From contig CAYHAK010000020.1 of the NCBI GenBank assembly GCA_964354625.1, positions 1 to 24,855 on the forward strand: a DNA stretch of 24,855 nucleotides. The letters run 5' to 3'. The position numbers were made by a program, and so were the translations under genes. Positions 1-7,887 of the stretch are shown here, piece by piece. The notes under the pieces are model-generated. The model was not told the origin of the DNA. It saw only the letters and a program-made list of their open reading frames with translations, and did no database searches. Every line of letters starts with the position of its first letter. Positions within the stretch are counted from its first letter, which is position 1. The DNA is from DATKKK01 sp964354625. Its GTDB lineage: Archaea; Thermoproteota; Bathyarchaeia; Bathyarchaeales; Bathycorpusculaceae.

Positions 1-532
1 CGTTGACGGTGTCGAAGTTGAGGGTCATTCCCGAGCCTTGGCCTGCTTCGATCATGATTCCGCTGAGCATGTTGCCGATTTCGCCGAGTTCGTTCTCTGC
101 TTCTGGAAAGACGCTGACTAGGCCTGCTCTGACTGATCTCAGGACGCCCACTGCGGGCCCCAAAGTGGAGACAACATCTCCGAGTTCTGAAACTGTGCGT
201 AATCTTAACACTATTTGCTCGAGTGCAAGTCGCGCGTTTATGATGAGCTTCTCCATCTTGCGGATTTCTGCTAGTTCGCTGGCGAAAACGTTTGCGCGTG
301 CGGTGTCGTGTTTGGTGTATGCGTCCACTATGCGTGCGAATATAGTTTTGTCTCGTTGGCCGAATCTTTCGGTGGCTTGGTCTAGCTTTTGTACTTGGAG
401 TTCGATGCGTCTGACGGCGAAGTCTAGTCGTGGCTTCAATGGGCCTGGTGGCCTTACTGCCTCCTTGAGCTTGTTTGAGAATGGTTGTTCTTCTCTCTTG
501 CTTTCCCATCGTTTTGCAAATCTTTCTGACAA
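1..532 (-). CDS. cdvB: CdvB-like ESCRT-III (Snf7-family) protein, 3' end cut by window edge
   Basis: The minus strand reads as an uninterrupted highly charged helical protein of 177 visible residues, running off the left edge. It opens LSERFAKRWESKRE and continues with RPPGPLKPRLDFAVRRIELQ and then ERFGQRDKTIFARIVDAY. This Pro-rich linker followed by long basic/amphipathic helices is characteristic of archaeal CdvB proteins. These polymerise on membranes during cell division in Cdv-based archaea, with the Vps4-like ATPase CdvC. The C-terminal part, where a CdvC-binding MIM motif or winged helix would lie, is outside the window. I start it at TTG 532 because a strong GGAGGT lies 7 bases upstream. 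An in-frame ATG at 580 lies close to the predicted transcript start and lacks such a site. The family call is confident; the exact paralogue is not. Confidence 0.85.
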   Translation of the reverse strand, partial: MSERFAKRWESKREEQPFSNKLKEAVRPPGPLKPRLDFAVRRIELQVQKLDQATERFGQRDKTIFARIVDAYTKHDTARANVFASELAEIRKMEKLIINARLALEQIVLRLRTVSELGDVVSTLGPAVGVLRSVRAGLVSVFPEAENELGEIGNMLSGIMIEAGQGSGMTLNFDTVN

Positions 533-539
533 ATTACTT

Positions 540-545
540 ACCTCC
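540..545 (-). promoter_or_regulatory. Strong ribosome binding site for cdvB
   Basis: GGAGGT on the minus strand lies 7 bases before TTG 532. It supports the TTG start over the in-frame ATG at 580. Confidence 0.65.
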
Positions 546-605
546 GAAAGACAGAAGTTGCGTGGACGAATCTTATACATTGTTAATATGGGTTCAATAT
601 GCAGG

Positions 606-612
606 TATATAT
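606..612 (-). promoter_or_regulatory. TATA box for cdvB
   Basis: The alternating stretch TATATAT is the clearest AT-rich box upstream of cdvB. A start about 25 bases downstream would be near position 583. That gives a leader of about 50 bases before TTG 532. Confidence 0.5.
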
Positions 613-715
613 GTGCGGCTATACGCTTGGGCCTGAGTGGGCTTTGGCTTTAGTTCATTTGTTAAAAGTGTATGTGGCGTGTTTTGTGGTTATAGACATT
701 ATTGTGTAAGTTAAT

Positions 716-723
716 CTAAATAG
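716..723 (+). promoter_or_regulatory. Possible TATA box for the small membrane protein gene
   Basis: CTAAATAG lies about 40 bases before the ATG at 761, in an AT-rich stretch between this gene and the divergent cdvB. The match is weak. Confidence 0.3.
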
Positions 724-760
724 AGGCTGGGGGGGATTGCTAGCGTAAAGGTGAAAATGG

Positions 761-979
761 ATGAGTGAAAGGTTCAAGATTTTCGGCATAGTGGCGCTAT
801 TAGGTTTCGCCGCAGGCGTCATCGCCCAATTGACGGCTGACTACGTTATTCCATGGATGATAGTCATCTTACCAGAGCTGGTTCAGATCAGATTCCTGAT
901 GTCAGGGTTTGCAGGCGCATGTCTAACGCTGGTGCTGGTAGGCGTCTGGGCATACATCACGGGACCACAGGACAGATAA
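761..979 (+). CDS. Small two-helix membrane protein of unknown function
   Basis: This 72-residue protein has two hydrophobic segments, roughly residues 7-32 and 45-66. A short stretch with acidic Asp26 and Glu38 lies between them, and the tail is polar (GPQDR). The ATG follows AAAGGTGAAAATGG, which contains a usable GGTGA. It is divergent from cdvB and followed by a pyrimidine-rich tract, so it is probably a single-gene unit. I do not recognise a family. It resembles in size and shape the three microproteins around the permease at 20145-21617, but I see no convincing sequence similarity to them. The composition and good start favour a real gene. Confidence 0.6.
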   Translation: MSERFKIFGIVALLGFAAGVIAQLTADYVIPWMIVILPELVQIRFLMSGFAGACLTLVLVGVWAYITGPQDR

Positions 980-984
980 AACTA

Positions 985-1010
985 ACCTTCTCCTCTCTCC
1001 TTTCTTTATC
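985..1010 (+). terminator. Pyrimidine-rich tract, possible archaeal terminator
   Basis: A run made almost only of C and T, including TTTCTTT, begins a few bases after the stop codon at 979. Archaeal termination commonly uses U-rich tracts without a hairpin. This one is interrupted by C, so support is modest. Confidence 0.3.
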
Positions 1011-1162
1011 CCAAAGCACTCTAGCGCGCGGTGTTTTTGGACTCAGGAGCGGAAAAAGCGCTCATCCGCAAAGCGTCAGCGTACCTCGATTTCCTCATCG
1101 TCCAAGGAAGGCTAGCAAGGCAGTGGATTTCAAGCTTTTGGTTTGTTGAGGCTTTGGAGGGA

Positions 1163-1300
1163 TCAGTCTGCTTTTTCGAATTTCGATTTGGCTGCTCCGC
1201 ATATAGGGCAGTTTTCGGGTGTCTGGGTTTCGGCGATGTAGCCGCATACAGTGCAGAGCGCGCGCGTCGGGTTTTCTGGTAGCGCGCGCTCTATGAAAAC
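1163..1300 (-). pseudogene. Rubredoxin-like zinc-ribbon remnant without a start codon
   Basis: Minus-strand translation after the stop at 1301-1303 gives 45 residues with CTVCGYIAE followed by ENCPICGAAKSKFEKAD and a TGA stop. This is the CxxCGY...CPxCGA pattern of rubredoxin and rubrerythrin C-terminal domains, which bind iron or zinc. No ATG, GTG or TTG occurs in this frame before the first cysteine. A different frame upstream has ATGs at 1355 and 1346, and it would join this one if the GCGCGCGC tract near 1282-1290 had one more GC unit. The repaired product would be about 65 residues. It is therefore a broken gene, a slippage-prone gene or an assembly artefact. The metal-ribbon identity is fairly sure; the original gene is not. 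Confidence 0.5.
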
Positions 1301-1377
1301 CTACACTAGCCTTGTTATGAAATCTACAAAACTTTTCAGAGAGCATCACCGCCACTCAATCCGACAGATCTGAAGAG

Positions 1378-1385
1378 CTTTTATC
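1378..1385 (+). promoter_or_regulatory. TATA-like box upstream of the amidotransferase
   Basis: CTTTTATC lies about 60 bases before GTG 1442. A transcript start near 1408 would leave a leader of roughly 34 bases that contains the GGGGGA ribosome binding site. Confidence 0.35.
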
Positions 1386-1441
1386 CTAGTCCGCAGAGTT
1401 ACTTTGAATCAACGAAAGCGCGCGCGGGGGACAGAATGCAG

Positions 1442-2224
1442 GTGTGCGGTATCTTCGGTTTCGTTTTGGCAAGGCCAGTTTTGCTGTCTGAGGTGTTTGG
1501 GGTTTTAGCAAGGCTGGAGACTCACCGGTACTCTGACGAAGAGACGACGGTAGGGGGCTACGGCGCAGGCATCACAATACTTAAAGGCGGAAAACTGTTG
1601 ACGCAGAAGGCTGGCAGGACTGGGGATGCTTCGCCTGTGCAAGACTTGCGGAAGCTGATGGAGGCTGTTGAGGCTTCGGTTCTGATTTCGCACGTGCGGA
1701 TGCCCAGCTTGCAGTTTATGGATAATGCGAGGTTCAGGGAGACGGCGCAACCCTATGCCGCAGATTGCGCTGAAGGCGTTTCGGTGGCTTCCGCTCACAA
1801 CGGATACGTTGAGAACTACGCGGCCCTGCGCGAGAGGCTGGGTAGGACTCACGTGCTGGAGTCTGAGAAGGTTGAACTTATTGACTCGGAGGTCATTCCG
1901 CACTGTTTTGAGGAGGCGTTGAAGGCGAACGCAGATGTTGAAGAGGCCGTGCACTCGCTCTATGCGATGCTGGAGGGCCGGATGGCCATTGCTCTGCTGC
2001 AGACGGACCGGAAGAGGGATTTCCTGCACTTTCTTCACAAGGGCCAGACTAGAGGCTTCCACGTCTGGACCAACAACGACGGCGAAATCATCTTCATCTC
2101 CCGAAAAGAGACACTGACGCCTTACTTTGAAGCCCTTCTTTCCGAAGGCAGATTCAACCAGGCCGTCGCGGTTGCGTGGCGGGAAGAGAAAGACATTAAG
2201 CTATCCTATGCCCTCAAAAGCTAG
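1442..2224 (+). CDS. Stand-alone class II glutamine amidotransferase domain protein
   Basis: The protein begins MCGIFGF when started at GTG 1442. Class II (Ntn-type) amidotransferases need Cys at position 2, exposed by Met removal, as nucleophile. An ATG two codons upstream would bury this cysteine, and the GGGGGA at 1426-1431 is well spaced for GTG 1442. Other family features are the Arg in SHVRMPS (R86), the oxyanion-hole Asn-Gly in SAHNGYVENY (N120, G121) and the conserved IDSEVI acid (D148). At 260 residues it contains only the glutaminase half and has no sugar-isomerase, PRPP or synthetase domain. It should release ammonia from glutamine to a separate partner, or have another amide substrate. 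It lies 11 bases before a GNAT gene and is probably co-transcribed with it. Confidence 0.85.
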   Translation: MCGIFGFVLARPVLLSEVFGVLARLETHRYSDEETTVGGYGAGITILKGGKLLTQKAGRTGDASPVQDLRKLMEAVEASVLISHVRMPSLQFMDNARFRETAQPYAADCAEGVSVASAHNGYVENYAALRERLGRTHVLESEKVELIDSEVIPHCFEEALKANADVEEAVHSLYAMLEGRMAIALLQTDRKRDFLHFLHKGQTRGFHVWTNNDGEIIFISRKETLTPYFEALLSEGRFNQAVAVAWREEKDIKLSYALKS

Positions 2225-2235
2225 TTTGGGGTAAA

Positions 2236-2694
2236 ATGCCGAAGATTCGCAGGTATCAGAGCAGGGATTTCGTGGATTATGTGGCCACGTTGGAGAAGAC
2301 TACGCCATGGAACCGGAAGGCGGCCTCGGAGCTCAAAGCCATTTTGGAGAAGCTGAAGAGAGGAGATCAGGTGTGGGTGGCCGAAGTCAACATCCGATGC
2401 GTGGGTTTCATGATTTTGACGACGAACGCGGATCACTCGTTGGAGGTTGACTGGCTAGACGTTCATCCTGACTTTCAGCGCACAGGCATAGGCACGCTAC
2501 TCGTGAACAAGGCTGCGAAAATCGCCGGAACGAGAGGACTCCAAGCTCTGAGCATCCACGCGCACACGAACAACGAGAAAATGATGGGGTTCGCCGCCAA
2601 GAACGGCTTCGAGCTGCAGGAGAGATTGAAAGACTTTTACGGCAAGAGGAAAGACGCTTTGCTTTTCAGGAAGAAGCTTCCTCTAGAGGCTTAG
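2236..2694 (+). CDS. GNAT-family N-acetyltransferase
   Basis: This 152-residue protein has the GNAT fold signature. Strand beta4 (VDWLDVHPDF, residues 71-80) is followed by the acetyl-CoA pyrophosphate-binding turn QRTGIGTLLV (81-90), and then HAHTNNEKMMGFAAKNGF, the usual beta5/alpha4 region. The length is typical of a single GNAT domain. The ATG follows GGGGTAAA and lies 11 bases after the amidotransferase stop, so the two form an operon. The substrate cannot be read from sequence. Small-molecule, peptide N-terminal or lysine acetylation are all possible. The family assignment is secure. Confidence 0.85.
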   Translation: MPKIRRYQSRDFVDYVATLEKTTPWNRKAASELKAILEKLKRGDQVWVAEVNIRCVGFMILTTNADHSLEVDWLDVHPDFQRTGIGTLLVNKAAKIAGTRGLQALSIHAHTNNEKMMGFAAKNGFELQERLKDFYGKRKDALLFRKKLPLEA

Positions 2695-2743
2695 CAAATG
2701 GTAAGTGTGGTTTTCAGCATCTAGTCTGCGGCGGACTGCAACC

Positions 2744-5662
2744 ATGGAGAGGGATAATCAGCCTTCAGGCTCTGTTGTTTTCAAGCTTCTTGCCAAACCT
2801 GTGCGCGAAGGGTTGGCTGAGCTTGGCTTTTCGGAGCCTACGCTGCCGCAGATTATGGCTTTTCCGCCGGTTCTTCAGGGCGAGAATGTGTTGCTGATTG
2901 CACCCACGGGCAGCGGAAAAACCGAGGCGGTGCTTCTGCCCATTTTCTCAAAGCTAGTCCAGCAGCCGAAACGGGAAGGCATATCAGTCATCTACGTGAC
3001 GCCTTTGCGGGCTTTGAACCGTGACATACTCAAGCGCCTCACGTACTGGGCAAAGAGGCTGGGCATCTCGACTGAGGTGAGGCACGGCGACACGGACATG
3101 AAGCTTCGCCGAAGGCAAGCCGTTTCTCCGCCTGACATGCTGGTGACGACCCCTGAGACAATGCAGGCCATCCTACCGGGCTCGCGCATGCGTGAGCATC
3201 TGAGCCACGTGCGCTACGTAGTGGTTGACGAGGTTCATGAGCTTGCCGAGAGCAAACGCGGCGCTCAGCTGACCGTGGCCTTGGAGCGACTGTTCGAGGT
3301 AACGCAACGGGAGTTTCAGCGCATAGGCCTGTCGGCCACAGTGGGCAACCCGGACGAGGTGGCCAAGTTCCTGGCAGGCACAAGCCGTCCTATCAAGATT
3401 GTTCAGACGCAGCTGCCGAAGGGTTACCGTTACAGCGTGGAGACGCCAAACGCGACTGAGGCAGACTATGATCTTGCTGGGAAACTCCGAACATCTCCCG
3501 AGGCCGCTGCGCGTATTAGACGCATAATTGAGCTTGTGGACAGCCACCGATCTACCCTGATTTTCGTGAACAGCCGCGAGAACGCAGAGACTTTGGGCCA
3601 CAAGCTCACGCAACTGGAGCGTTCAGACATTGCGGTGCATCATGGTTCACTTTCGCGTGAGGAGCGTGCTTTGATTGAGGATGATTTCAAGGCTGGGAGG
3701 CTTAGGGCGATCATATGCACGAGCACGCTGGAGTTGGGGATTGACATTGGCAGTGTGGATTTGGTGGTGCAGTATCTGTCGCCTCGACAGGTGAGCAGCC
3801 TCATTCAGCGCGTAGGCCGCAGCGGCCACAGCCTCGACAGATTGTCGGAAGGCATCATAATCACGGCTTATCCTGATGACACGCTCGAATCAATAGCGGC
3901 GGTGAAGAACGCCATGGCAAGCCGTTTGGAACCTGTGCTTATCCATGAGGAGGCCTTGGACGTGCTGGCGCACCAGATCGCAGGCGTCGTCATGGACAAA
4001 GACACGGTTAGAGTTGGGGAACTGTTGGCGCTTTTGCGCCGGGCGTATCCGTACCGCAACGTGAGCGAAGACAGGGTTCTTGACGTGATAGACTTTTTAG
4101 ACAGCCTCGCCGAGGTTACTGCGGAGCAGGAAGGCCGCATTTTGCGAAAAGCCAGAAGAACCCGCAAGTACTACTTCGAAAACCTGTCCATGATTCCGGA
4201 CGAGAAACGCTACCCCATGATCAACGTGATTACCGACCGCAAGATAGGCACGGTGGGCGACGAGTTCATGGCCATCCGCGCGAGGCTGGGTCTGAACGTC
4301 ATCGTGCGGGGAAAGGTGTGGCGCATTGTGCAGATTGAGGAGGAGACCGGGACGGTTTTCGTTGTGCCTTCGGAGGACCCGTTTGCCGCGGCGCCAGGCT
4401 GGGACGGTGAGATGATGGCCTTGTCCTTTGATCTGGCTAGCAGGACAGGCGAGATGCGGGACGAAATCGCGAAGGCCCTCAAGGAGAACGCTGATGTTGA
4501 GAAGGCCGCCGAACAGGCGGCGGCGAGGCTTGGAACTGAAAAAACTGCGATAACCGAAGCAGTCAAGGAGGTTGCCGAGCACCTCAAACAGGGCGCTCCG
4601 TTGCCCACGCAGAACCACATAGTCATAGAAGCCTTCGACAAGTACCTCATCGTTCACGCCTCCTTCGGCGAACTCGTCAACCGCACGCTCGGAGGCATAT
4701 TCGACGCGGTGCTGTCGGACCGCGAAACGATCATCGGCTGGTGGAACGACGGCTACCGCATTCTCATCGAGGCTCCGCATAAGGTGACGCAGCGCGAGCT
4801 TGGCGAGACGCCCGGTGTGCTGTTTGGGCTCAGCGGTGAAGATGCGAAGAAAGCCTTCAACGCTTATCTGGAGGCGAAGTTTCCGTTTTCGTACAAGATG
4901 AAGTTCGTGGCGGACAGGTTTGGCGCGTTGCCTCGCGGCAAGACCATGAGCTACGAACGCCTCTCCCAGTTGCCTGCCAGATTTCGCGACACGCCGATCT
5001 ATGATGAGGCTCTGCGGGAGGGTATGGTGGAGAAGACTGACCTCAAGAAGGCCACGCGGATACTCGAAGAAATCAGGGAAGGCACCATGAAGGTTAGCAC
5101 GGTTCTGCGCACGGAGAAGCCGACGCCGCTGGCGTTTCACATTCTGGAGAAGTTCTCTGACGTGTCGGAGCTGATGGCGCCAGAAGAGGTGTTGCAGAGC
5201 AACATCGAGAAGATGAAGATGGCCATCGAGGCGCGGAGAGTGAACCTGCTGTGCATACAGTGCGGAACAGCCACAGGCGAAACCAGAATCAAGAGCCTGC
5301 CCGAACAGCCCCAATGCAGCAAATGTGCCTCGAGGCTTCTTGCGCCGCTGTATCCGAGTGAGAACACGAAACGGCTGACTGAGCTGATGAATAAGAGAAC
5401 CGAGGGCAAAGAGCTGGCAGAGGAGGAGTTGCGTGATCTGGCCAAGACGAGGCGGATGGCTGATTTGGTGCTAAGCTACGGGAGGAAGGCGGTCGTGGCG
5501 TTGGAGGTGAAGGGCGTAGGCCCTGAAACAGCCTCAAGAATCCTCGGAAAAATGCACCCCAAAGAAGACCAACTATACATGGACCTGCTCAAAGCAAAAA
5601 TACAATACCTGAAAACAAAACCATACTGGGAGAACAAAGAAAAACACACAACTAACCCTTAG
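2744..5662 (+). CDS. lhr: Lhr-type superfamily 2 helicase with C-terminal zinc finger and HhH motif
   Basis: From ATG 2744 this is 972 residues. It has Walker A APTGSGKT (53-60), motif II DEVH within VVVDEVHELAESKRG (D162-H165), motif III SAT (197-199), and motif VI QRVGRSGH (355-362). DEVHELAE and the tandem RecA-winged-helix-Lhr core architecture identify an archaeal Lhr helicase, a DNA/RNA-unwinding family linked to repair and recombination. Near the end are two CxxC pairs (C837/C840 and C858/C861), likely a zinc finger. A helix-hairpin-helix-like stretch VKGVGPETASRIL follows at about 922-934. A GTG 13 codons upstream (2705) is possible, but it adds no conserved residues. The gene starts about 50 bases after the GNAT stop and may share its transcript. 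A separate promoter follows its 3' end. Confidence 0.9.
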   Translation: MERDNQPSGSVVFKLLAKPVREGLAELGFSEPTLPQIMAFPPVLQGENVLLIAPTGSGKTEAVLLPIFSKLVQQPKREGISVIYVTPLRALNRDILKRLTYWAKRLGISTEVRHGDTDMKLRRRQAVSPPDMLVTTPETMQAILPGSRMREHLSHVRYVVVDEVHELAESKRGAQLTVALERLFEVTQREFQRIGLSATVGNPDEVAKFLAGTSRPIKIVQTQLPKGYRYSVETPNATEADYDLAGKLRTSPEAAARIRRIIELVDSHRSTLIFVNSRENAETLGHKLTQLERSDIAVHHGSLSREERALIEDDFKAGRLRAIICTSTLELGIDIGSVDLVVQYLSPRQVSSLIQRVGRSGHSLDRLSEGIIITAYPDDTLESIAAVKNAMASRLEPVLIHEEALDVLAHQIAGVVMDKDTVRVGELLALLRRAYPYRNVSEDRVLDVIDFLDSLAEVTAEQEGRILRKARRTRKYYFENLSMIPDEKRYPMINVITDRKIGTVGDEFMAIRARLGLNVIVRGKVWRIVQIEEETGTVFVVPSEDPFAAAPGWDGEMMALSFDLASRTGEMRDEIAKALKENADVEKAAEQAAARLGTEKTAITEAVKEVAEHLKQGAPLPTQNHIVIEAFDKYLIVHASFGELVNRTLGGIFDAVLSDRETIIGWWNDGYRILIEAPHKVTQRELGETPGVLFGLSGEDAKKAFNAYLEAKFPFSYKMKFVADRFGALPRGKTMSYERLSQLPARFRDTPIYDEALREGMVEKTDLKKATRILEEIREGTMKVSTVLRTEKPTPLAFHILEKFSDVSELMAPEEVLQSNIEKMKMAIEARRVNLLCIQCGTATGETRIKSLPEQPQCSKCASRLLAPLYPSENTKRLTELMNKRTEGKELAEEELRDLAKTRRMADLVLSYGRKAVVALEVKGVGPETASRILGKMHPKEDQLYMDLLKAKIQYLKTKPYWENKEKHTTNP

Positions 5663-5725
5663 CCAGAGTGGGTGTGGAGCTTCCGAGACTCGACCGAAAC
5701 AGCCATTCTTATGCAGCGTGCGCGA

Positions 5726-5735
5726 GTTTTAATAG
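5726..5735 (+). promoter_or_regulatory. TATA box for the APC permease
   Basis: GTTTTAATAG lies about 35 bases before GTG 5768. The predicted transcript start near 5757 leaves a leader of about ten bases, with no clear Shine-Dalgarno. This fits near-leaderless expression and supports the GTG start. Confidence 0.5.
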
Positions 5736-5767
5736 CCAGGCGAATCGTAGAATATCGCTTGATCAGA

Positions 5768-7051
5768 GTGGACACGAAAAAAGAAGATACTCAGCAGTCT
5801 GGTCTTAGGGCTTCTTTGGGTTTGTTTGATGCTGTTGCGGTTAGTGTAGGTGCTATAATCGGCGGTGGCATCTTTGTGGTTACGGGTGTGGCTACTGGTG
5901 TTGCTGGTTCGGCGGTTGTGGTTTCGATGTTGGTGGCGGCATGCGTTTCACTGTTAACCGCTTTGAGTTTTTGTGAGCTTGCGGCGTGGCAACCGTTGGA
6001 GGGCAGCATCTACGAGTACTCGTACAGGCTCATCTCGCCCTTCGCAGGCTTCCTGACAGGCTGGATGTGGGTTCTGGGCAACACGTTCGCAGGCGCTGCC
6101 GTAGCCCTAGGCTTCGCATACTACCTAAACGCACTCTACCCAACAATGCCCTTCAACGTCGTCGCTGCACTAATCGCCGCAGGCTTCACCGTCTTCAACT
6201 ACCTCGGCGCACGGCAAATAGCGCTTCTGAACAATTTCCTCGTGGCAGCCAAACTGCTCATCCTCGCCTTCTTCGTCGCCTTCGGCCTAGGTTTCACACA
6301 GTCCGCAAACTACGTGCCCTTCCAGCCCCTTCAGGCAGGCGTGCTACTCGGAGCGGTCTACATATTCTTCGCCTACGGAGGCGTCGCACGTGCCGCCGTC
6401 ATAGCCGAAGAGATCAAAGACGCACGCCGCAACGTGCCACGGGCAATCCTGATGGCGCTCGCCATATCGACAGTCGTGTACGTTCTCGTCGGCCTCGTGG
6501 CAGTCGGCCTCATAGGCGCAAATGGGCTTTCAGCCTCAAATTCACCGTTGAAAGACGCCATGGCCGCCACGGGAAGCGAAGCCGCAGTTGCGCTCATTTC
6601 TGTCGGTGGAATGCTGGCCACGGCAAGCGTACTGTTGACAAGCATTCTAGGCGTCTCGCGGATGGCTTATGCGATGGCCAGAAGAAACGACCTGCCACAG
6701 CTCCTGAGCAGGCTGCACCCGAAACACAATACGCCCTACTACACAGTATGGATAGTTGGCGCAGCCACCGTTCTGCTTGCGCTGCTCGGTGACGTCTCCG
6801 GAGTCGTGGTCGTAAGCAGCTTCGCGATGCTGTTCTTCTACACGCTTGCCAACGTCGCAGCCTTCAAACTGAAGCCTCAGAAACGGGTTTACCCACGGTT
6901 TCTGCCCGCAATCGGAGCCGCAACCTGCATTGCCTTTCTGGCCTTCACGTTCTTCGCCTCATTCCAGTCCTGGGCAATCGGTGTGGCATGCTTAATAATA
7001 GGCGCATTGTACTACTTCGCCAAACAAAAACTCAACAAAGCCCCGAAGTGA
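5768..7051 (+). CDS. APC-superfamily amino acid permease
   Basis: Started at GTG 5768, the protein has 427 residues and about twelve hydrophobic segments. TM1 carries the APC signature VGAIIGGGIFVVTG, the unwound helix that contacts the substrate amino group. TM2/3 contain LSFCELAAWQPLEGSIYEY, the usual ELA...P.GG-like stretch. TM6 has FFAYGGV. Transport of an amino acid or amine across the cytoplasmic membrane is expected; the substrate is unknown. An upstream in-frame extension from GTG 5672 would overlap the predicted promoter and looks non-coding. The stop lies 7 bases before the TauE-like gene, so they probably form an operon. Confidence 0.85.
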   Translation: MDTKKEDTQQSGLRASLGLFDAVAVSVGAIIGGGIFVVTGVATGVAGSAVVVSMLVAACVSLLTALSFCELAAWQPLEGSIYEYSYRLISPFAGFLTGWMWVLGNTFAGAAVALGFAYYLNALYPTMPFNVVAALIAAGFTVFNYLGARQIALLNNFLVAAKLLILAFFVAFGLGFTQSANYVPFQPLQAGVLLGAVYIFFAYGGVARAAVIAEEIKDARRNVPRAILMALAISTVVYVLVGLVAVGLIGANGLSASNSPLKDAMAATGSEAAVALISVGGMLATASVLLTSILGVSRMAYAMARRNDLPQLLSRLHPKHNTPYYTVWIVGAATVLLALLGDVSGVVVVSSFAMLFFYTLANVAAFKLKPQKRVYPRFLPAIGAATCIAFLAFTFFASFQSWAIGVACLIIGALYYFAKQKLNKAPK

Positions 7052-7058
7052 ACGCAAC

Positions 7059-7856
7059 ATGTGGGAATGGCTCCTACCCATATTCGGCTTTCTAATAGGC
7101 ATAGCGGCCTCACTCACAGGCGTCGGAGGCGGCATATTCATCGTACCCTTGCTAACGCTACTGTATGGTTTTGCTCCTATCGGAGCCATCGGAACCAGCC
7201 TCGCCACAATCATCCTCACCTCAATCGCGTCAACAGTGAACTACATCAAACAAAAACGGGTCTACATCAAAATCGGGCTCATATTGGCCTGTGCCACGGC
7301 GCCCGGAGGGTACGCAGGCGCAGCATTGACAAGCATAGCCGAAGTGAAAGCCTCATTGGGTCCCATCTTCGGCATCTTTCTCATCTTGGTGGCCGCTCAA
7401 ATGATCTACAAGGCATTGTCCACCAAGTCGGAGAGATGCGCCACACAGAAAGACCCTGCCTTCGAAAGCACGCTACTCGGCAACTGGAGAAAACTCGTTG
7501 TCGGTTTGTGTTTGAGCTTCTTCGGAGGCGTGGCCTCTGGCCTGCTGGGTGTCGGAGGCGGAACGATTCTGGTGCCGATAATGTGCTACGCACTCGACTT
7601 CCCAATCCATTTCTCCATCCCCACCTCCATGTTCATAATGATCTTCACGTCGATAACAGGCGTCACCAGCCACCTGCAACAAGGAAACGTCAATCCAGAA
7701 TACGCGCTTTACTTGGGCATAGGCTCAATCTTCGGCGCACAAGTAGGCGCCTACACGAGCAAGAAACTCTCAAGCCGAAACCTGCGATTGGTTTTTGCCG
7801 TAATGCTCATCGTGGCCAGCATAAACATGATGCTCAAAAGCCTCAGAGTGATATAG
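7059..7856 (+). CDS. TauE/SafE-family membrane permease
   Basis: This 265-residue integral membrane protein has two homologous halves. Each begins with the glycine-rich signature of the family: SLTGVGGGIFIVPLL near residue 18 and GLLGVGGGTILVPIM near residue 165. Paired helices (AIGTSLATIILTSI and IPTSMFIMIFTSI) follow each. TauE/SafE proteins export or import small organic sulfonates, sulfite, thiosulfate or related anions. The central loop (about residues 122-145, KSERCATQKD) is polar. It follows the APC permease by 7 bases and is likely co-transcribed. The substrate here is not determined. A long open frame in another phase over the same region is a shadow, with Arg/His-rich composition. 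Confidence 0.85.
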   Translation: MWEWLLPIFGFLIGIAASLTGVGGGIFIVPLLTLLYGFAPIGAIGTSLATIILTSIASTVNYIKQKRVYIKIGLILACATAPGGYAGAALTSIAEVKASLGPIFGIFLILVAAQMIYKALSTKSERCATQKDPAFESTLLGNWRKLVVGLCLSFFGGVASGLLGVGGGTILVPIMCYALDFPIHFSIPTSMFIMIFTSITGVTSHLQQGNVNPEYALYLGIGSIFGAQVGAYTSKKLSSRNLRLVFAVMLIVASINMMLKSLRVI

Positions 7857-7887
7857 CATCAACCGACAGAAGAGGTCGACCCGAAAC

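Larger units (their letters stand above)
980..1441. other. Low-content region between the membrane protein and the amidotransferase
   Basis: This stretch carries no intact gene that I can support. It holds a pyrimidine-rich tract just after the stop at 979, several GCGCGC tracts, and a minus-strand rubredoxin-like remnant at 1163-1300. A TATA-like box for the downstream gene lies near 1380. A plus-strand frame opening with GTG at 1031 has a protein-like first part (AEKALIRKASAYLDFLI) but then runs antisense through the zinc ribbon. I treat it as unproven. Confidence 0.5.

Noticed and set aside
3..653. Plus-strand open frame of 216 codons
   Set aside because: It is antisense to the CdvB reading frame, and its Ser/Leu-rich composition has no domain.
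1031..1282. Plus-strand frame starting at GTG 1031 with protein-like first 30 residues
   Set aside because: No ribosome binding site or homology is evident, and the second half is antisense to the rubredoxin-like ribbon.
4097..5314. Long minus-strand open frame of 405 codons
   Set aside because: It lies wholly within the helicase gene. The product is His/Arg/Leu-rich with no motifs, a shadow of a GC-rich gene.
5986..6792. Plus-strand frame of 268 codons within the first APC permease
   Set aside because: It is a very Arg-rich shadow; the permease frame has the APC signature and hydrophobic helices.
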